The notes under the pieces were generated by a model that saw only the letters and a program-made list of their open reading frames with translations, had not been told where the DNA came from and ran no database searches. This document shows positions 63,890-64,000 of a stretch of DNA of 64,000 nt, in pieces; position 1 is the stretch's first letter, and the number at the start of each line of letters is the position of its first letter. This stretch comes from Noviherbaspirillum sp. UKPF54. Lineage in GTDB: Bacteria > Pseudomonadota > Gammaproteobacteria > Burkholderiales > Burkholderiaceae_D. The translations under genes were made by a program, and so were the position numbers. The DNA lies in assembly GCF_007874125.1 (NCBI RefSeq), contig NZ_CP040128.1, positions 1,612,001 through 1,676,000 of the forward strand. Reading direction: 5' to 3'.

Positions 63890-64000
63890 TGTTCCATTGC
63901 GGCGACAACAGCATGCCTGCTGCGTCGCCGCCCTCCTTCGACGTCACTCTTGAATCCAAGGTGGCGTTCTTGCGGCAACCGACCAGTTTCCCGGAACCGG
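63890..64000. other. Right-edge sequence
   Basis: 111 bp after the GYD gene with no feature I can identify; it may belong to a gene continuing outside the window. Confidence 0.3.

Overview
The window is GC-rich, densely packed chromosomal DNA from a betaproteobacterium. It most resembles a Burkholderiales/Oxalobacteraceae-type genome (Herbaspirillum, Noviherbaspirillum, Massilia or similar). That placement is an inference from gene content: paired cyanophycin synthetases with their DUF1854/ABC partners, a DUF2844-DUF3443 pair, a SelD-SenB pair, many ATGA stop/start overlaps and FNR-type boxes. I see no rRNA, tRNA, CRISPR array, prophage or complete insertion sequence.

Layout. 1-3.1 kb: starvation kinase PrkA and a DUF444 protein cut by the window edge. 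3.6-7.6 kb: an operon behind an FNR-type box, encoding a beta-CASP nuclease, an archaeal-type AMP/thymidine phosphorylase, a 25-codon mini-ORF and a PRPP-synthetase-like enzyme, closed by a terminator. 7.8-10.1 kb: an AAA+ ATPase, a tyrosine recombinase lacking key catalytic residues, and a 125-bp element with perfect 17-bp inverted ends. 10.2-12.4 kb: a BamE-like lipoprotein, a small secreted protein and a PhaC-like hydrolase. 12.5-20.3 kb: the cyanophycin locus, with DUF1854 protein and ABC transporter divergent from two cyanophycin synthetases. 20.5-30.9 kb: a glycine-zipper lipoprotein, an unknown gene, a soluble hybrid histidine kinase, an orphan solute-binding protein, an FtsH-like membrane AAA protease and a PAS-GGDEF-EAL protein. 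31.1-34.6 kb: an OmpR-type two-component system followed by a DegP protease whose promoter carries a PmrA-type direct repeat.

34.7-46.6 kb: a small unknown protein, a cytochrome P450, a Ysc84 lipoprotein, a cytochrome b/molybdopterin oxidoreductase pair, an isochorismatase-like hydrolase carrying a palindromic repeat inside its reading frame, SelD overlapping the selenosugar synthase SenB, a MarR regulator, a secreted protein, DUF3443/DUF2844 proteins and a uracil permease. 46.7-54.9 kb: uracil phosphoribosyltransferase, an SDR, a thioredoxin-like protein, a DUF1345 membrane protein, a cytochrome c, a surface lipoprotein, a small membrane protein, a phosphoribosyltransferase and a second GGDEF-EAL protein. 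55.1-63.9 kb: an overlapping operon (acyl-CoA synthetase, E1 alpha, E1 beta, E2, acyl carrier protein) divergent from a large ACP-FAAL-acyltransferase fusion around a perfect FNR-type box, then a GYD protein.

Themes: oxygen-responsive metabolism (two good FNR-type boxes), storage and recycling of nitrogen, nucleotides and selenium, and envelope stress. The best candidates for undescribed biology are the FNR-box nucleotide-salvage operon, the divergent 2-oxoacid dehydrogenase/ACP/FAAL-PlsC locus, and the inverted-repeat element beside the degenerate recombinase. All coordinates and motifs were read by eye; family assignments come from motif recognition, not database searches.
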